Shown: positions 45,367-59,004, numbered from the stretch's first letter. The stretch is DNA of 64,000 nucleotides from Trametopsis cervina (GCA_022385755.1 MU278350.1:1068905-1132904); one strand, 5' to 3'. Notes: a model not told the origin generated them from the sequence alone. Translations and numbers: made by a program.

Positions 45367-48300
45367 ATGTCGGTCATGTTAACGAAATTCGAGTCGAAGA
45401 GCAATCGCGTCAAGGGTATAGTGCTATCCCTCGCGTAGGAGAGAGGGGCTGATGCGATTAGTTACAGGATTGGCTTTTCACCCAACACAGCCTTTGCTAG
45501 CGGCTTCCCTTCATAACGGCAGCGTGCAGCTGTGGAATTATCGCATGGGAGTTTTGGTCGATAGGTTCGAAGAGCATGAAGGTGCGCAGCATTCTATCAT
45601 ATGTCTAGTCATATGTCTTCTTACGCGTTTACGCCGCAGGCCCCGTACGTGCTGTCGCGATTCATCCTAGTAGAGCGTTACTAGCTACCGGCGGCGACGA
45701 CTACAAGATCAAGGTTTGGGGTACGCTCCGTTACACCGACCGTTAGAGCAATAGCTGACGCGATATAGACATCCGGCCACAAAACAGACGTTGCCTCTTC
45801 ACACTACATGGACATCTTGACTACGTTCGCACCGTGCAGTTTCATCATGAAATGCCATGGATAGTACGTGACCCCTTTGACGAATTGCTCTATTTCTACA
45901 ACTACGTTCTAGTTATCCTGCTCGGACGACCAAACGATCCGAATTTGGAACAGCACATCTCGTAACTGCATCGCCATCCTCACTGGGCACTCACACTACG
46001 TGATGTCCGCCCAGTTTCATCCTAAAGAGGACCTGATCGTCTCTGCATCCCAAGACCAGACCGTGCGAGTGTGGGATATCTCTGGCCTGCGCAAGAATAC
46101 TCCCAACAGCGCTGGCGGTGCTTTTGATACGTTCGACAACTTCTCCACGGTGAAGTACGTGCTTGAAGGCCATGATCGTGGAGTGAACTTTGCTGCCTTC
46201 CACCCTACCCTTCCCTTAATCGTCTCAGCTGCGGACGACCGCCAGATTAAGATCTGGAGGATGAGTGAAACTAAGGCTTGGGAGGTTGACTCTTGCAGAG
46301 GTCACTTCAATAACGTCTCAACAGCTCTCTTCCACCCCAAACACGAGCTTATTGTTTCTTGCGGTGAAGACAAGACCGTCCGAGTATGGGATTTGACCAA
46401 GCGTTCCGCAGTCCAGACCTTCCGCAGAGAACACGATCGCTTCTGGGTCCTCGCAGCGCACCCCGAGTTGAACCTATTCGCAGCTGGTAAGCCAATGATA
46501 TCCTTTATATCCTCTTAAATGACCAAATCTTCCTAGGCCACGACAATGGTTTGATCGTCTTCAAGCTGGAGCGCGAACGCCCAGCCTTTGCGATGCACGG
46601 AGACATGGTCTACTACATTCGCGACAAATATGTGCGCTCCTACGACATCAACACCGGCTCGGACATCGGTCTTCTCAGCGTCCGCAAGTTCGGCAGTCCC
46701 TACGTGCCGCCACGCACACTGAGCTATAACCCTGCTGAACGCGCAGTTGTGGTCACCATCTCCTCTGATAACGGTCTCTTTGAGTTAACCGCCCTCCCGA
46801 AAGACGCTGTTGGAGAAGTGAAAGATTCTTCAACAGACGGCAAGCGGGGTGGCGGTCAAGCTGCTATCTTCGTGGCCCGTAACAGATTCGCAGTATTGAA
46901 CAAGACCAGTCAGGTTAGCCTTCATGCTTTACAATCGACTCTCTCTAGCTGACATTAACCGATCGTGCAGCTCATTGAAGTTCGGGACCTGTCCAACTCC
47001 GTGGTGAAGTCAATCAAACCTCCTGCGCAGACGAATGATATCTTCTATGGTGGTACTGCGAGCCTTATTCTTAGCTCACCTACGGCCGTGATTCTCTACG
47101 ACATTCAGCAGCAGAAAACCATCGCCGAGATCACGACACCACCTGTGAAGTATGTCATCTGGAGTGCGGATGGGTCTTTGGTCGCCCTATTGAGCAAGCA
47201 CAGTGCGTATATGCCATCACGTAGGAACTCTATCTTGATACGACGTTTTTCGTCCAGCGATCACCATTGCCAACAAGACCTTCTCCCAACATACCCTCAT
47301 CCACGAAACCATCCGCATCAAGTCGGGCGCATGGGACGATACCGGGGTCTTTGTTTACTCTACACTTAATCATATCAAATACTGTCTAGCTCAAGGGTGA
47401 GCTCTAGCATAACTGATGGCGACAGGCTGACTGACTAGTGCTTAGGGATCACGGAGTGATATGTACCCTCGATAATCCTGTGTATCTTACTCGTGTGAAG
47501 GGGAAGACAGTGCACTGCCTGGATCGCTCTGCACGTCCAAGGACCATCACCATCGACCCGACCGAATACCGCTTCAAATTGGCACTGTTGCGAAACAATT
47601 ATGAAGAGATGTTGTACATCATTAGGACCTCGAATCTACTTGGTCAAAGTATCATCGCGTACTTGCAGCAAAAGGGCTTCCCTGAAGTAAGTGATTCTGA
47701 CATTCGATTTTATTCTGCTTCATGATATACACAGATTGCTCTGCACTTCGTGCAAGACAAAAATACCCGCTTCGATCTGGCTATCGAATGCGGCAACCTT
47801 GACGTTGCACTAGAAACTGCGAGGACTATCGACCGGCCCGAGTGCTGGGAGCGACTAGCTCAACAGGCGTTGAAGCAAGGAAACCACAAGGTACTATGCC
47901 TTTAAGGGATTCATGAATCATCACTGACCCTTGCGCCTGAAGATTGTTGAAAAGGCCTACCAGCAAACCAAAAATTTCGATCGCCTGTCCTTCTTGTACC
48001 TTGCTACCGGTAGTACCGACAAACTCACGAAGATGCAAAAAATCGCAGATGCGCGTGGCGATCCGATGTCTCGCTTCCATAATGCTCTTTACGCCGGTGA
48101 TGTTCTGGGTCGCATTGCCGTTCTGAGGGATGTTGGTTTACGTAAGGTTGTTCATACGCTTGCCCAGTATATTCGCTCACTTTTTCCTAGATCCTTTGGC
48201 CTATTTGACCGCCAAGACGAATGGTTTGGAAGACATTGCCCTTGAAATCCTCGAGGCTGCTGGTCTCAGCGAAGCTGACGTTGATGACGTTCCCTCGTTT

Positions 48301-49723
48301 GGCACGTCAACACTCAAACCACCTCCTGTTATCACAGCCACCGCCGACCTCAACTGGCCATCAATCTCAACTGGGGAAAGCGTCTTTGACCGGGCTATGG
48401 CGAATGGCAACTTAGAGAACGGAGGTGATGCGCCATATCCCAACGGGGGCGATTTCGCAGGCGCTGCTGCCTCTTCCGCGCTTGATGCGTGGGCCAAGGA
48501 GGAGGAAGGTGACGAGGATCTTGCAGCGGATGAAGACGGATGGGATCTTGACACAGGTGCTGAGGAAGCAGTGGAAGAAAACGTGGAGGAGGCTGAAGTC
48601 GACGAGGAAGCCGACTTAGGAGCAGGGGCCAACCCCGGTATCAGCGAGGCTGAGCTTTGGACACGCAACTCGCCGTTCGCTGGTGATCACGTAGCTGCTG
48701 GGTCGTACGAGACCGCCATGCAGGTGCGTCGTCTTTTATTATATATAACCTGACCTTACCCTGTTACATCAGCTGCTGCATCGACAACTTGGCGTTGTGA
48801 ACTTCGCTGAGCTCAAACCACTGTTCACCTCCACATACCGTGCTGCGCATGCATATCTGTCGCCTTTTGCCTCATTGCCTCCTTTACATCTGCATGTTCG
48901 CCGCGATCCTTCCGAAGCCTCCCCGAGTCGTGTCCTTCCGGTTGCTGTACAGAGCCTAGCCACTATCCGCTCCCAACTCTCAGAGGGGTTCCGTGCAGTC
49001 TCTGGCAACAAGCTTTCTGAAGCACAAACAGCATTCCGTTCTGCCCTTCATGCACTGGTGCTGGTCTCGGTCTCATCTGATTCGGAAGCCAAGGAGGTAA
49101 GCCAGCCAGTGATGCTATATGTAATGTTTCCTCGCTAAGTCCGACTGCTCACAGTGGCGCGACACTGTCACATTAGCTAGAGAGTATTTGCTTGGCGTAT
49201 CCGTAGAGCTAGAGCGAAGACGCGTTGCTCAGGAGGAACCAGAAAACGCCCGCAGAAGCTTGGAGCTGGCCGCATACTTCACGCACTGCCAGCTGCAGCC
49301 CCCTCACATGCAGATTGCCCTTCGCAGTGCGATCGGCGTCTTTGCAAAGGCCAACAACCATGCTACTGCCGCGAAGTTTGCCAGGCGACTCCTTGAGCTG
49401 AACCCGGATCCGAAGATCGTAGCACAGGTACGTCTAATATCGCTACATGGCGCGTCCGTTTGCTGAGTCTATTGCAGGCTCGACAACGCATTGCTGCTGG
49501 AGACCGCAACCCCAGAAACGCTGTGGAAATATCTTACGACGAATTCACGGAGTTCGAGATATGTGCTGCCAGCTTCACTCCGATATATAAGGGTTCGCCT
49601 GCGGTGCGGTGCCCATATACGAACGCGGCGTTCCTTCCGGAGTATAAGGGGCAGCTGGAGCCTCTCACAAGACTCACGGAGATTGGCGCGCCATCCTCAG
49701 GGCTACCTGCCCCCAGGTCGTGA
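45367..49723 (+). CDS. COP1: Coatomer subunit alpha (COPI alpha-COP)
   Basis: At least a dozen short introns; the protein of roughly 1,200 residues starts [17 protein letters not shown] at 45367. The N-terminal WD40 propeller is complete: [111 protein letters not shown] second propeller and alpha-solenoid follow ([48 protein letters not shown]-type helices). An acidic linker precedes the C-terminal domain that binds epsilon-COP, ending [20 protein letters not shown] and [16 protein letters not shown]. The subunit forms the COPI coat with beta-prime and epsilon subunits and recognises KKxx cargo for Golgi-to-ER return. The first exon ends at the GG|GTATAG-type donor at 45416. Housekeeping gene in the usual full-length form. 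Confidence 0.96.
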
Positions 49724-50293
49724 GTGCTTTCGTAGAGCAGTACAGCTTTTGATAACGGATTATGTGTCAACGCCTCGTTTTGCGACCTTTGTTTTGTGTG
49801 TGGACGTTTGCAATGACAAAATTAACTTTCCTGACTGACCTAATATGCATGGCTGTGCATTTTGAACGCCCGAGGACATGTGTACTCACAGCCCGGTTCT
49901 TATCGGACCACTCTTCCATATAGGTACGCGTCAATCAGTCTCGGATGCAGTAAGTACTCTGGACTCTTCTACTTACCACGGTATGCACCTGAATTATAGA
50001 TGTGGGACTGGATGTGGGACTTTCTGAAAGGTACGCAGAAGAACGCAAGCGTGATATACCAACTAACTGTGTTTATTCTTGCGCAGTGTGAACAGTCTCA
50101 TCAATGGACCTGTGCACCAGTAGCACCGACAACACGTACTGAAAAAGCGTGTACTAAGAAGGCTCCGTAGAAGCTTCGAAAAGCGCCTCGCGGACAGTGG
50201 CTGTGGCATTAGGCAGCTGCCCACTTAACCCCTTCATTCTCCTCCATTCTCCCCCAAGACCCGCCACAATCCCTTCAGCAGCTGAGGGACAGC
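49724..50293. other. Intergenic
   Basis: 3' flank of the coatomer gene and leader of the next gene, including a pyrimidine-rich stretch at 50230-50275. No gene supported. Confidence 0.5.
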
Positions 50294-52949
50294 ATGGCAA
50301 CACCAATTATTGGCCCCATAGTCGAGGAGCCGGAAGTATACGAGGAATCATCGCCCTTGCGCTCCCAACCAACGCGGCATCGACTGCGAAGGGCGTCATC
50401 CGTGACTATGTGGGATCGGGGCGCATCCACACTGCAGAAGACTGGCGCAACCCTACCACCCCTCGGAGACTACAAGAGAAGATCCCAGTCTACCGTTTCG
50501 CTACCTTCAAATCATGTACGAGGATTCTCGACCTTGTCGGACCCATTTGTTGTTTTGGCTGGTGAGACGGCCTCACCGACACGTGAAGACGAAGACGAGG
50601 CTATTTCAGGAGCGGAGGAAGAATCAACGTTCGTCTACGCGCCGGTCACACCTGACCATATAGTGTCCAAGAGATACAAGCGGACCTATTTCCAGTATGT
50701 ATTCATGACCCCCGTCTTGTGGAGAGGTCCAAGCTGAGCCTTAACCTCTCCTCAAGTGCCAAGGAGTATACAGAAGATACTCCGAAGATCAGAGCGCTTC
50801 AGACAAGTTTCTCGCCGTGAGTACTCATGGGTGGTCAGTGCTAACTCAGTCTAACCCTCTTCTTATATCAGCCGGCCAACCGTAATATCCGAAAACGGGG
50901 CCTTTATCTGGAGACCATGTGAATCGCCCGAGGGAAACCTATATTTCCGTGATGAGAAGAATGTGAGTTGAAGCCACTACGAGGTTTGAGCCGTAATGAC
51001 AGAGGGGTAGAACGTCATGACCTTTGTTGATCTCTACGATCCATCATATCGGGAGGGAGTCTCTGGGTTTGCCCAATTTCTACTTGCCAAGATGGAGCAA
51101 GAAAAGGCCATGCCAGACGATACTGAACTTGCCATTGTGCTTGAGGATTACGGCGCTGATTGCGACTATGGGTATGGTTACTATCTGGCGAGCTGGAAGG
51201 GTAAATGCGTCTTCTGGCTGGAGGAGGTTGACTACGATTTCGTCACCGATGGAGCTCGAATATGCATCACGGAGTCGCACATAGGTTCGTGATGGCCATT
51301 AGAATCTGCCCAGGTTTGCTCATAGTTCATCATCTTGAAGGGAAACACATCGAGTATCTGTTCTGGTACGTATTTCTAATATACCTTGAGTAGCAGAAAC
51401 AGATGACAGAGTCGCGGGCTGGTAACGCCAGGCTGCATGTCGAGATGTTTCCTTGTCACCGCTCCCCCTCCCAGCAAATTCTGGACGAGTTAAAAGACCA
51501 ACTCAATCTTGGCATGTACGGTGTGTCAAGCGTCGATATCTAACTTCCCGCTGAATGTTCATATTTCCTGAGTATAGACCACATAACCTCTCAAAATTCG
51601 ATCTTCCCGTACGATAAAGACGAGTCCGCTGATAGCCTTCGATGCATAAAGAAAATCAGACGTCAGTAATCCCCTTAATTCATACTAATCCATGACCATC
51701 TGACGGGTCACATCAGCGAATGAGGAAAATGCAACCGGCATTTGGATAGTCGGTGAGTCTTTTCCTAGACGTTGCTCAGACAATGGCTCACAAAACCCAA
51801 AGCACGATGCAAACAAAATCTGAGTAAGTAATTCACTCGCCTTACGTACTCCAATACGACCCTAACCCTGAGTGTTACTTCCAGTCCAGCACGCATTCCT
51901 TAATTATTTCGGCGAGAGGGGTGCCCGAATCCATCGCACAGACTCCGTTTTGGAAAAGTCCCTACACAAACCTCGGTCATGGTTCTTCTGTATCCTCACG
52001 CCTTTCCTCTTTTTCATGCCGAGTGTTTATATGGAGGAGATTGATAATGTGTGGATTGACGAAACCGTCGACTCGATCAATTGGCGCAGGTTCATAACCA
52101 TGCTCACGCGAGACTGGGAACATTCAATCACTCCGGTCAGTATCAATTCTGTGTCTGCCCTTACAACGCTGACCCCTCGCAACAGGCAACTGTCATCCTG
52201 AGCGCAAACGTGGGCTTCCTAGCCATCCAAAGTATCGATGTGAATAGTCCCCACAGAACGGCCGCCCAGATTGCATCCTATATATCCGGTGTTTTGGCAC
52301 TGTTCAACTACATTGTTTGCCAGGTGCTTGCTCGTCACCACCGACACAGCGATCATTTCGCCACTCATAAAGCTGTGAGTGCTCATACTACAGAGAAGAT
52401 CACGTACATTTTCCAACCGTCGCTTTAGGGCGAATTTTTGGAGCGCAGACAAAGCCAGTGGCTCGGCTTGGAGTCAGTCGCCATTACTTTCAGGTGAGCC
52501 TCTTGTAATGTGGGTATGACGGGCAGTTCATGAGTATATATCAGTCTACCAACCGCACTATTCATTTGGAGGTGAGCATCTAGAACAATCAATGTAGAAT
52601 GTCTCGCTCAAATTTGTTTCACAGTATGCTTACCTTCCTCGTGGCACTCATGATCGTATTCTTCTGGCAAACCAGTCTCGCAACGCGTGTCTCCCTAGGA
52701 GCTGTCCTGGTGTTCATGTTCTCCCTTACCGCCATACTGCTTTGGCTGGATTGGGAGAGCCATAAGGAATTTCCTTGGAAATCCATGCTGTATCGCATCT
52801 GTCCTTCGGGTCTGTGTACGACAGTCCTTCACGTGAGGGAGAGCTGGCAAGTGACAAGCCGCTTCCGACTACGGAGAAAAAAAGGTTCATCCATTGGTTC
52901 GGACACTAGTACAGCGGTCAATTCAGATCGCTCTTTAGGCCCGCTGTAG
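50294..52949 (+). CDS. WW-like N-terminal motif and two-TM membrane protein of unknown function
   Basis: Multi-exon gene, start MATPIIGPIVEEPEVYEE, stop at 52949. After a disordered Ser/Arg-rich N terminus comes GAFIWRPCESPEGNLYFRDE, a WW-like pattern followed by VDLYDPSYREG. Next is LEDYGADCDYGYGYYLASWK / CVFWLEEVDYDFV, then REHIEYLFWY, HVEMFPC and DHITSQNSIFPYDKDESAD. The C-terminal half has QHAFLNYFGERGARIHRTDS, FFCILTPFLFFMPSVYMEEI, ATVILSANVGFLAIQSIDV and two hydrophobic helices (SMLTFLVALMIVFFW, RVSLGAVLVFMFSLTAILLW). I recognise this order as a large, uncharacterised Agaricomycete family. Topology suggests a membrane-anchored protein; function is unknown. Exon borders near 50700-50870 and 51300-51890 are partly interpretive. 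Confidence 0.85.
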
Positions 52950-53097
52950 GACATACTACTCCACATGATACCCTCATTGCCTTACTGTAGCTGTACCGAA
53001 TGTATGTATCCATATACTAATCGTCCAATGCCGTCACATATCGTATCATAAACAATTGCACTCATTGTCCGTCGGTGCAAGTCCATTGCGCACAATA

Positions 53098-53833
53098 TTA
53101 TCTCCTTGCCTTCTTTGCTGCTGCCTTCATTGCCGCTGCCTTCTCTGCCTCGGCTCTCAACTTCTCTGCCTCCCTCCTTTGCGCCTCCTCCTTCATTTTC
53201 TGGAAAGGGTCATCCCTGCGCCTTGTTGTGTCTGCACGTGCGTTATTGCCACCTCGGGGGTTCAGACCACTGTTAAAGCGAGTATAAATGATTTGTAATA
53301 AACAGAGAGCTTAGCACATACGCTTCAATCATAAGCTGCACCATTCGGTCGGGAGTGACATCGCCATCTTCAAGCTGCACCATTCGGTCGAGAGTGACAT
53401 CGCCATCTTCAAGCTGCTGCTGGACCGCGTCAAGAAAATCTGCCGAGTCGCTCTTCTCGTCGCTAGCCGACACATCATGGGCTGTGATGTCCACAATGTC
53501 ATCTGCTGTGGTTGTGTGGATGTACCCAGGTGGATATCTAGAGTTTGTTAGCGTGCACTCGTCGAAATCTTCACGGACAACATACTCAACAGAGACAGAG
53601 ACATGCGCCTCGCTAGCCGTAGCTATGTCTGTGTGCTTGTGATCGTATGCAGAGGGTATGTGTTCGACATGTGTCTCATTATCGCTATCTTCTAAGTCTG
53701 CGACATGTCGATCGATTTCGGAAGGAAATTCGGAGTCTGATGTAGTGACCGAGGCGGCTATGGTGTCGACTGTCGAGTCAGTCGCACTGGTGTCGAGGGA
53801 CTCATCAGTGTGGATAGGAGGAATGGGGGCCAT
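53098..53833 (-). CDS. Acidic Ser/Thr-rich protein with basic coiled-coil C terminus
   Basis: Two exons, 53833-53322 and 53269-53098, joined by a 52-nt intron (GTATGT...AACAG), give 227 residues. The first 170 residues are acidic and disordered (SEFPSEIDRHVADLEDSDNE, DDIVDITAHDVSASDEKSDS). A 13-residue segment is tandemly repeated: VQLEDGDVTLDRM then VQLEDGDVTPDRM. Exon 2 encodes DDPFQKMKEEAQRREAEKLR and an alanine/lysine helix ending KKARR, likely a charged single alpha-helix or coiled coil. No domain is recognised. The frame, intron and sharply different exon compositions support a real gene; function unknown. Confidence 0.75.
53333..53410. repeat. 39-bp tandem repeat, two units, in coding sequence
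   Basis: Units 53333-53371 and 53372-53410 differ at one position. They begin AAGCTGCACCATTCGGTCG and end CATCGCCATCTTC, followed by a partial third start (AAGCTGC). They encode the duplicated VQLEDGDVT-x-DRM segment on the minus strand. Confidence 0.95.
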
Positions 53834-54327
53834 TGTGTCTTTGACGAAACAGCAGTACTGCTTTTATAGGAAGAATATCAGGCTTTGTGGATATTTATAC
53901 CCAATAGTTGTACGAGATGGATAAATGGAAGATTGGGGTGCGATAGTTGTAAATCTAAGTGCACGGGTTAACACAACTTCCCAATACATAACACACGGAT
54001 ACAGCCTTTACACTGCCTCTACGAACTCTTTCTGAGTGCGTAGGACAGACGCGCTTTTCCCCGCTAGCTTACACATTGTTGGCGGCTCGTATACTGACAT
54101 GCTATGCGAATCGGGAGCACACGTGGATGCCTGGAGCGCGTTTCTAGACTGTCACGTTTCACTGGATTGGGTGTGGGCAGCCATCCATACTCGTATTCTA
54201 TCGTATCGCCTGTGGGAATGTCAAGATTGCACATTGAAAAAGTCAACAAAAATCGTTCAAAGCTGGGTATAGCGACCATTAATTGCAGTCTTAGATAATG
54301 GGAATAATCTGTCCGGTGCCCTTATCG
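53834..54327. other. Intergenic
   Basis: 494 bp between two minus-strand genes. Only short isolated frames; no repeat or RNA gene recognised. Confidence 0.5.
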
Positions 54328-57230
54328 TCACCCACCGTTAAGACTGGACTCGCTTCGATTCGAGGGAGTCCTCGACATGATGGACGGCGGTAAAGTAAGC
54401 GTGTTCTGCTCGCGAAGAATCCGCGATTCTCGCGCGTGAGCTTGACGCACGTACGCGTATCGCTGGAAGTGGTTGAGCGCCTGGAGAAATTGCACTCCAA
54501 CCTGGAATGAAGCTGAGGAAACGCTCGGAGGCGGGGATATATGGGACGTACAGCATATGAACGAAGTTCATTGAAAATTTCCACCGTCAAGTCGCGAACT
54601 GCCTCTTGTTGGTGGAAAAGTCCAAAACTCAAAGGGAGCAGGCCATAATGGTGAGGCGGCAATAACGACAGCAGCTGTGCATGATTTTTTTAAAAAATCT
54701 CTGGCCACTACTTGTACAGCACCCGACGTACCTCTGTCACCTGGTCGTAAGTTTGAATATTTTCCGCAAGTGTCCGATATATAAGGATAGCCTCGCCGTC
54801 CGGCATATGCTTTGAATGTCGAAGTCTCCACAGCTGATGAGAGATATCAACGCCCTGGATGGGGTTTGTCGCGCGCAGCTTGTTGAAATCCTGATGAGCT
54901 CATGTCAGCTGCGTCATTATCCAGATAGAACGGGGGGACGGGACTAACCTCTTCCCATAAAGTATAACTTTCCGTTCGTCGCCATGCCTCTATCCGGCTC
55001 GCGTTAGCCGCTAACTCGCGAACGCCAGCGGCCTCGTCTGTGAAAGCCAGGCCACTACCTAGTTTAGGCTCCTCCCCAGGCGACTCTGAGTAGGGAGCAC
55101 TAGGATATCCAATGTTTGTCGTCAAACCCAGAACGTCTTCCTCATAACGGGCTGCGAGTCTAACGAAGCGGGTCGAGTACTCGGTGAAGCGCGCGCGAAC
55201 ATGAGCCTCGCCGTAGTGCAAAGATATGGCAGATATTATCTGGATCATTTGTCAACGAATTGTTCAGCTGAACTAACAGGCAGACTTACGTCCTCCATAA
55301 ATACGTTATCTGCGGTATCTGCCTTACCGACGAACTCCGCTTTTGAAGTAACATTGAGATCTTTGCTGGGTCTGGAGAACTCCTCCTCGCTCCCAAGTGA
55401 CCCTTCTGCCTTCAAGGTGCCGGAGCGCGCGATGAGCTGAACAGAGCTAGGGAGTGCCGCAGCTGGATAATTCTGGTGAATATCTTTGGATATAACCATA
55501 CGCCCTGCGCCAACGTCACACAGAAGATCCCAAGTGACAGATGCTTCGAAGATCGGATTGGTTACACCGGCGATATAGGCAGGTCTGAAACCCACTATTA
55601 AAATAGAAGTGATATAGTAGGAGTAGAACGTACGTGGATTCCCATTCCTCTTTGTTGATCAGATTAGCGTAAGGAAATGCACGTTTGATCAAGCCTCGCA
55701 ATACGATTCCACACCCAGATCCCAGAGCGCATGCCGAGAGAACATAGCTTGCCACCTGCCCCGCCGGCCTGTGGTGGCCTAAAAATATGATGCGCTTCCC
55801 AGTTACAAGAGCATTGAACAAGATCATAATGGGATGCGTCTGGTGTCCGCTCGTATGGAGATGCGGATGCATTGGTCCAGTGATGGTAGCTGTAGGAGCG
55901 GAAAACGTTTGTACGAGCTGAATGAGTGAATACTGCAGAATAATCAGTTATCCGTCAGTAAAATAACGCGCAAATACGACGTACGTCGCCAACTTCCTCC
56001 TGGAATGTGTCCATCGGCAGTCGAATGGGTAGCTGATGATCGTTGTAGTCAATCGTCGCGGGGAAGACATGAGTATCCTTGTACAACGGGCCAGAGGACG
56101 CAGTAGCGGCAGGGATACTGCTCGACTCATCCCGTCTGCCATGGTTGTGCGAAGAACTGGACGAGGCATCCGTAGACTTTCTGCCGCGCATGGACGCACT
56201 GCGAGTGCTGTTAACGACCGTACTCATGCTCGTGCCAGGGTGTGCCGTGGACTGGTCAAAGCCACTTTCTACCCATACAGCACTGCCGTCCAGCGAAAAC
56301 GACGCATCAGATGGTGAGTATTGGGTAGTTGAAGGCAGGCTTGTAGCGCTCCCCGTTGCAATAGCCTCGACGTCTCGGTCCTTGCCCCTAGGTAGCTGAG
56401 ATCGCGTAAGAATCCCGTCCTCGAAGCTGGATTGTGACCCTATCGAGCCCTCGCTCCTGTGTGCTGGATGGTGCGTAGGTGGCTCGCTGGTAGCTGGCTT
56501 GGATATCTCCTCAAACTTCTCAATGAAGACATCCTTGCGCTCCGACGTGCGCATGATGAGCTTCTCAAAGCGGGAAAGGGTAGGTGCCATGGAGATGTCC
56601 ATACTGTTGACCGCATCGAACAGCCGGGCAAGGCAGTCTTGGGATGGATTCATGAAGTAATCGTCCAACGCCATCAGCAGTACGGGCTACTTGTCGCTAT
56701 TAGCAGAGGCCGAGGGAACAGTTAGTCCAATGGAGTAGTACCTTGAAGATCTCGATGAAAGAGTGGCGGGTGCATATTGCCATTGCTTTCACGATGGCTC
56801 CCCTGTCCGAAATCACTATCAGCCTCTAAGACCATGACTTGCTGCACGCACCTTCGAACCGTCTTATCCAACTTCGTCCTCACAAGATTCAACACATAGA
56901 TCAACTCCGGAGCCTTCTCCTCATCGCGTCCTTCTGTTTCGTCTTCCTGCGCCTCCAATGCAAGCACTGGTGCTATTGTATTGAAAGGCCGCTGGTTCAA
57001 GAAGAATATCGTCCAATCTTCAGGCTGTCGCTCCGCCCCATCCGGGAGCATCAGGTTGGCCAAAAGGCTGTAGGGCAAGTTGTCAGTGTGGATGTACGCG
57101 CATACGGTCTTGCCACGGACGTCTCATCTGTGCCCAATGGTTGAGGAAACTGGTATGTAAGTAGTGCACCTCGGTCTATATCGAAGTCGGCAAGAAGGAC
57201 AAAAGAGCAATGCTCAGCACCTCCAGTCAT
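54328..57230 (-). CDS. AFI1: AFI1-like polarity protein (Afi1 docking domain and SPA/DENN-type region)
   Basis: Multi-exon gene starting MTGGAEHCSFVLLADFDIDR at 57230 and ending SNRSESSLNGG at 54328. The start matches the Afi1/DENN N-terminal module: ADFDIDRGALLTYQFPQPLG, then LLANLMLPDGAERQPEDWTI, FFLNQRP, ELIYVLNLVRTKLDKTVRR and AICTRHSFIEIFK. A Ser-rich linker carries a basic patch. The second module (SPA, stabilization of polarity axis) has YSLIQLVQTFSAPT, ILFNALVTGKRIIFLGHHRP, VASYVLSACALGSGCGIVLR, RAFPYANLI and PAYIAGVTNPIFEASVTWDL. In yeast, Afi1 links the small GTPase Arf3 to polarised growth; the same role here is inferred. The first intron uses a less usual GTCCGT donor. The last intron (GTACGT...TCCAG) restores QFLQALNHFQRYAYVRQAHA. 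Confidence 0.88.
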
Positions 57231-57546
57231 GAGGGTATAAGAGAGATCAACGCGCCGCGGATTGAGTAGCAGCGCAGGCTGGTCGGGTGCTTAAGCGTAA
57301 GCTTTCGAAGCCAGATCAAGAATAAGCGTGAACAACAACGTTTACGACCATCAAACGCGTTGCGTTTCTGCTCAATGGGAATGATATGGCAGTCGTATAG
57401 AATTATATGCAATAGCGATTATGTATAGCTGATACAAAACACGACAACACTCTGACAGGGCGAGCTAGACATCACACGACAACATACACGAGCGCGAAAG
57501 GAGGGGGGCGTAGGGTGGCACAGAGATAATCAGGTTCTTGAACAGA

Positions 57547-58097
57547 TTACAACCCAGTCAAAGCAGCCAGTGCCATCTTGATGCGATTGACGAAGTCGTT
57601 GAGACGTTGCCGGGTTTTCTCTTCATAGGCCAAAGGTCAGCAACGCATATAATCGCCGAAATATACGCGGCAGCGACAAGGACGTAGAAGATGCAGAACG
57701 CCGGCCTACCGATGATAGACGTATGTGCCGGCGGCAGTGGTGAGCTCAAAGACCTGCCTTGTTCCTGTTCCTTTTCCATAATAGCGTTGATATCTTTTTC
57801 GAGGGTATCGGCCATCTTGTCGCTTTCATGCGCCGGGCGAGATGTCGACCATGCGTGGAATTCGAGCATGAGTTCGATAATCATTCTGCTCAATTCTTGG
57901 GTACGAAAGAGTTCAGAGGTGCAGATATCAGTGGTCACCATGGCACATCTTCAGTGCTCACCTTTCTGAAATTCTGCATCTCGTTTGGTTTCGTTGTCGA
58001 ATGGCTCGACCACGGTACCACGATGGTCGAACGTCGGGAAGCTCTCCAAGATGAGGTTCACGACCGGGACGTCTTTGGAGTTCGAGGTAGTATCCAT
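57547..58097 (-). CDS. Small helical protein of unknown function
   Basis: Start MDTTSNSKDVPVVNLILESF at 58097. An intron (GTGAGC...CCCAAG) joins AEFQK to ELSRMIIELMLEFHAWSTSR, followed by SDKMADTLEKDINAIMEKEQ. Two endings are possible. Unspliced, the frame adds a hydrophobic stretch (AFCIFYVLVAAAYISAIICV) and stops at 57558. If a GTAGGC...TGAAG intron is removed, the helix-forming pattern continues as EKTRQRLNDFVNRIKMALAA and stops at 57547, which fits the rest of the protein better. In the first reading it would be membrane-anchored, in the second soluble. No domain recognised; gene reality moderately supported. Confidence 0.55.
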
Positions 58098-59004
58098 CTA
58101 CGCAGAATCAATGGTCCCAGAAAATGTGTCGAGAGACAGTGAGATTGACGGATGTCGTGCAAGGTGGCTGGTAGGAGGCAAACTGGCTTCAAAATGTTCA
58201 GATCCCGCGCGACCAAACAACGCGTCAACAACGCGTTGCACCCAGACATCGTAACACACTCATGTATTACGACGTTGATAAACCACATCGAACGTCCGAC
58301 TCGAGACCACTACTTGTCTTCTGTTTGTGTATTGGTTTTCGAAGATCAGCTCAGATTGTAACCCGGGGTTCTTTATCAAAAACTATCCCACTCGCACATA
58401 ACGAGTTCGTTCTCCTGAACTCTAACCCACGCGATGATGACTCGAAAACTCACTAGTGGCGATTACAACTTGATGTCTTCTTGACTCGCCAGCAATAAAA
58501 GTACCAGGACGTAGATCGAGAACGCAGGTGATTGGAACGTAGTTATCCAGCTAGTTATCCGCGTGCACTAAGCTATTTCACATGTGCTCATAAAACGTGG
58601 CCGATCGCGGAGTTGTCACGACGAACCCAGCAATTGGTTAAGAACGATTAAGAACGCGGTCCAACTTATCAAAGGAAACATTACTCGCAGTTCTGACGTC
58701 CAACCACACGAATGAGAACAAAGAGATTCCATTCCATTGCTGTGCCGCATCCTCAAGCTCATAGCAAGCAGGGTATCATGAGAGCGAGGGCAATATATGT
58801 AGAGATTAACGGACACAAGTCGTACGGCTACGGGGGATATGCCAATAGAAAGAAAGTTCGAAGAAGTCCGCTCAAAGAGGTATGCGTGTGTATGGGAGCA
58901 TAAGCATGAGCAAGCGTGGGTGATAGGCAACGAAGCCAGTCTACTGTAACTCTAGCAGACGAATACAGATAAGATGGCCTCGACGATGCAATGAGGTATT
59001 GCGA
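58098..59004. other. Intergenic
   Basis: No supported gene. The plus frame 58152-58361 is antisense to the small helical gene's upstream region and lacks features. Confidence 0.5.
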
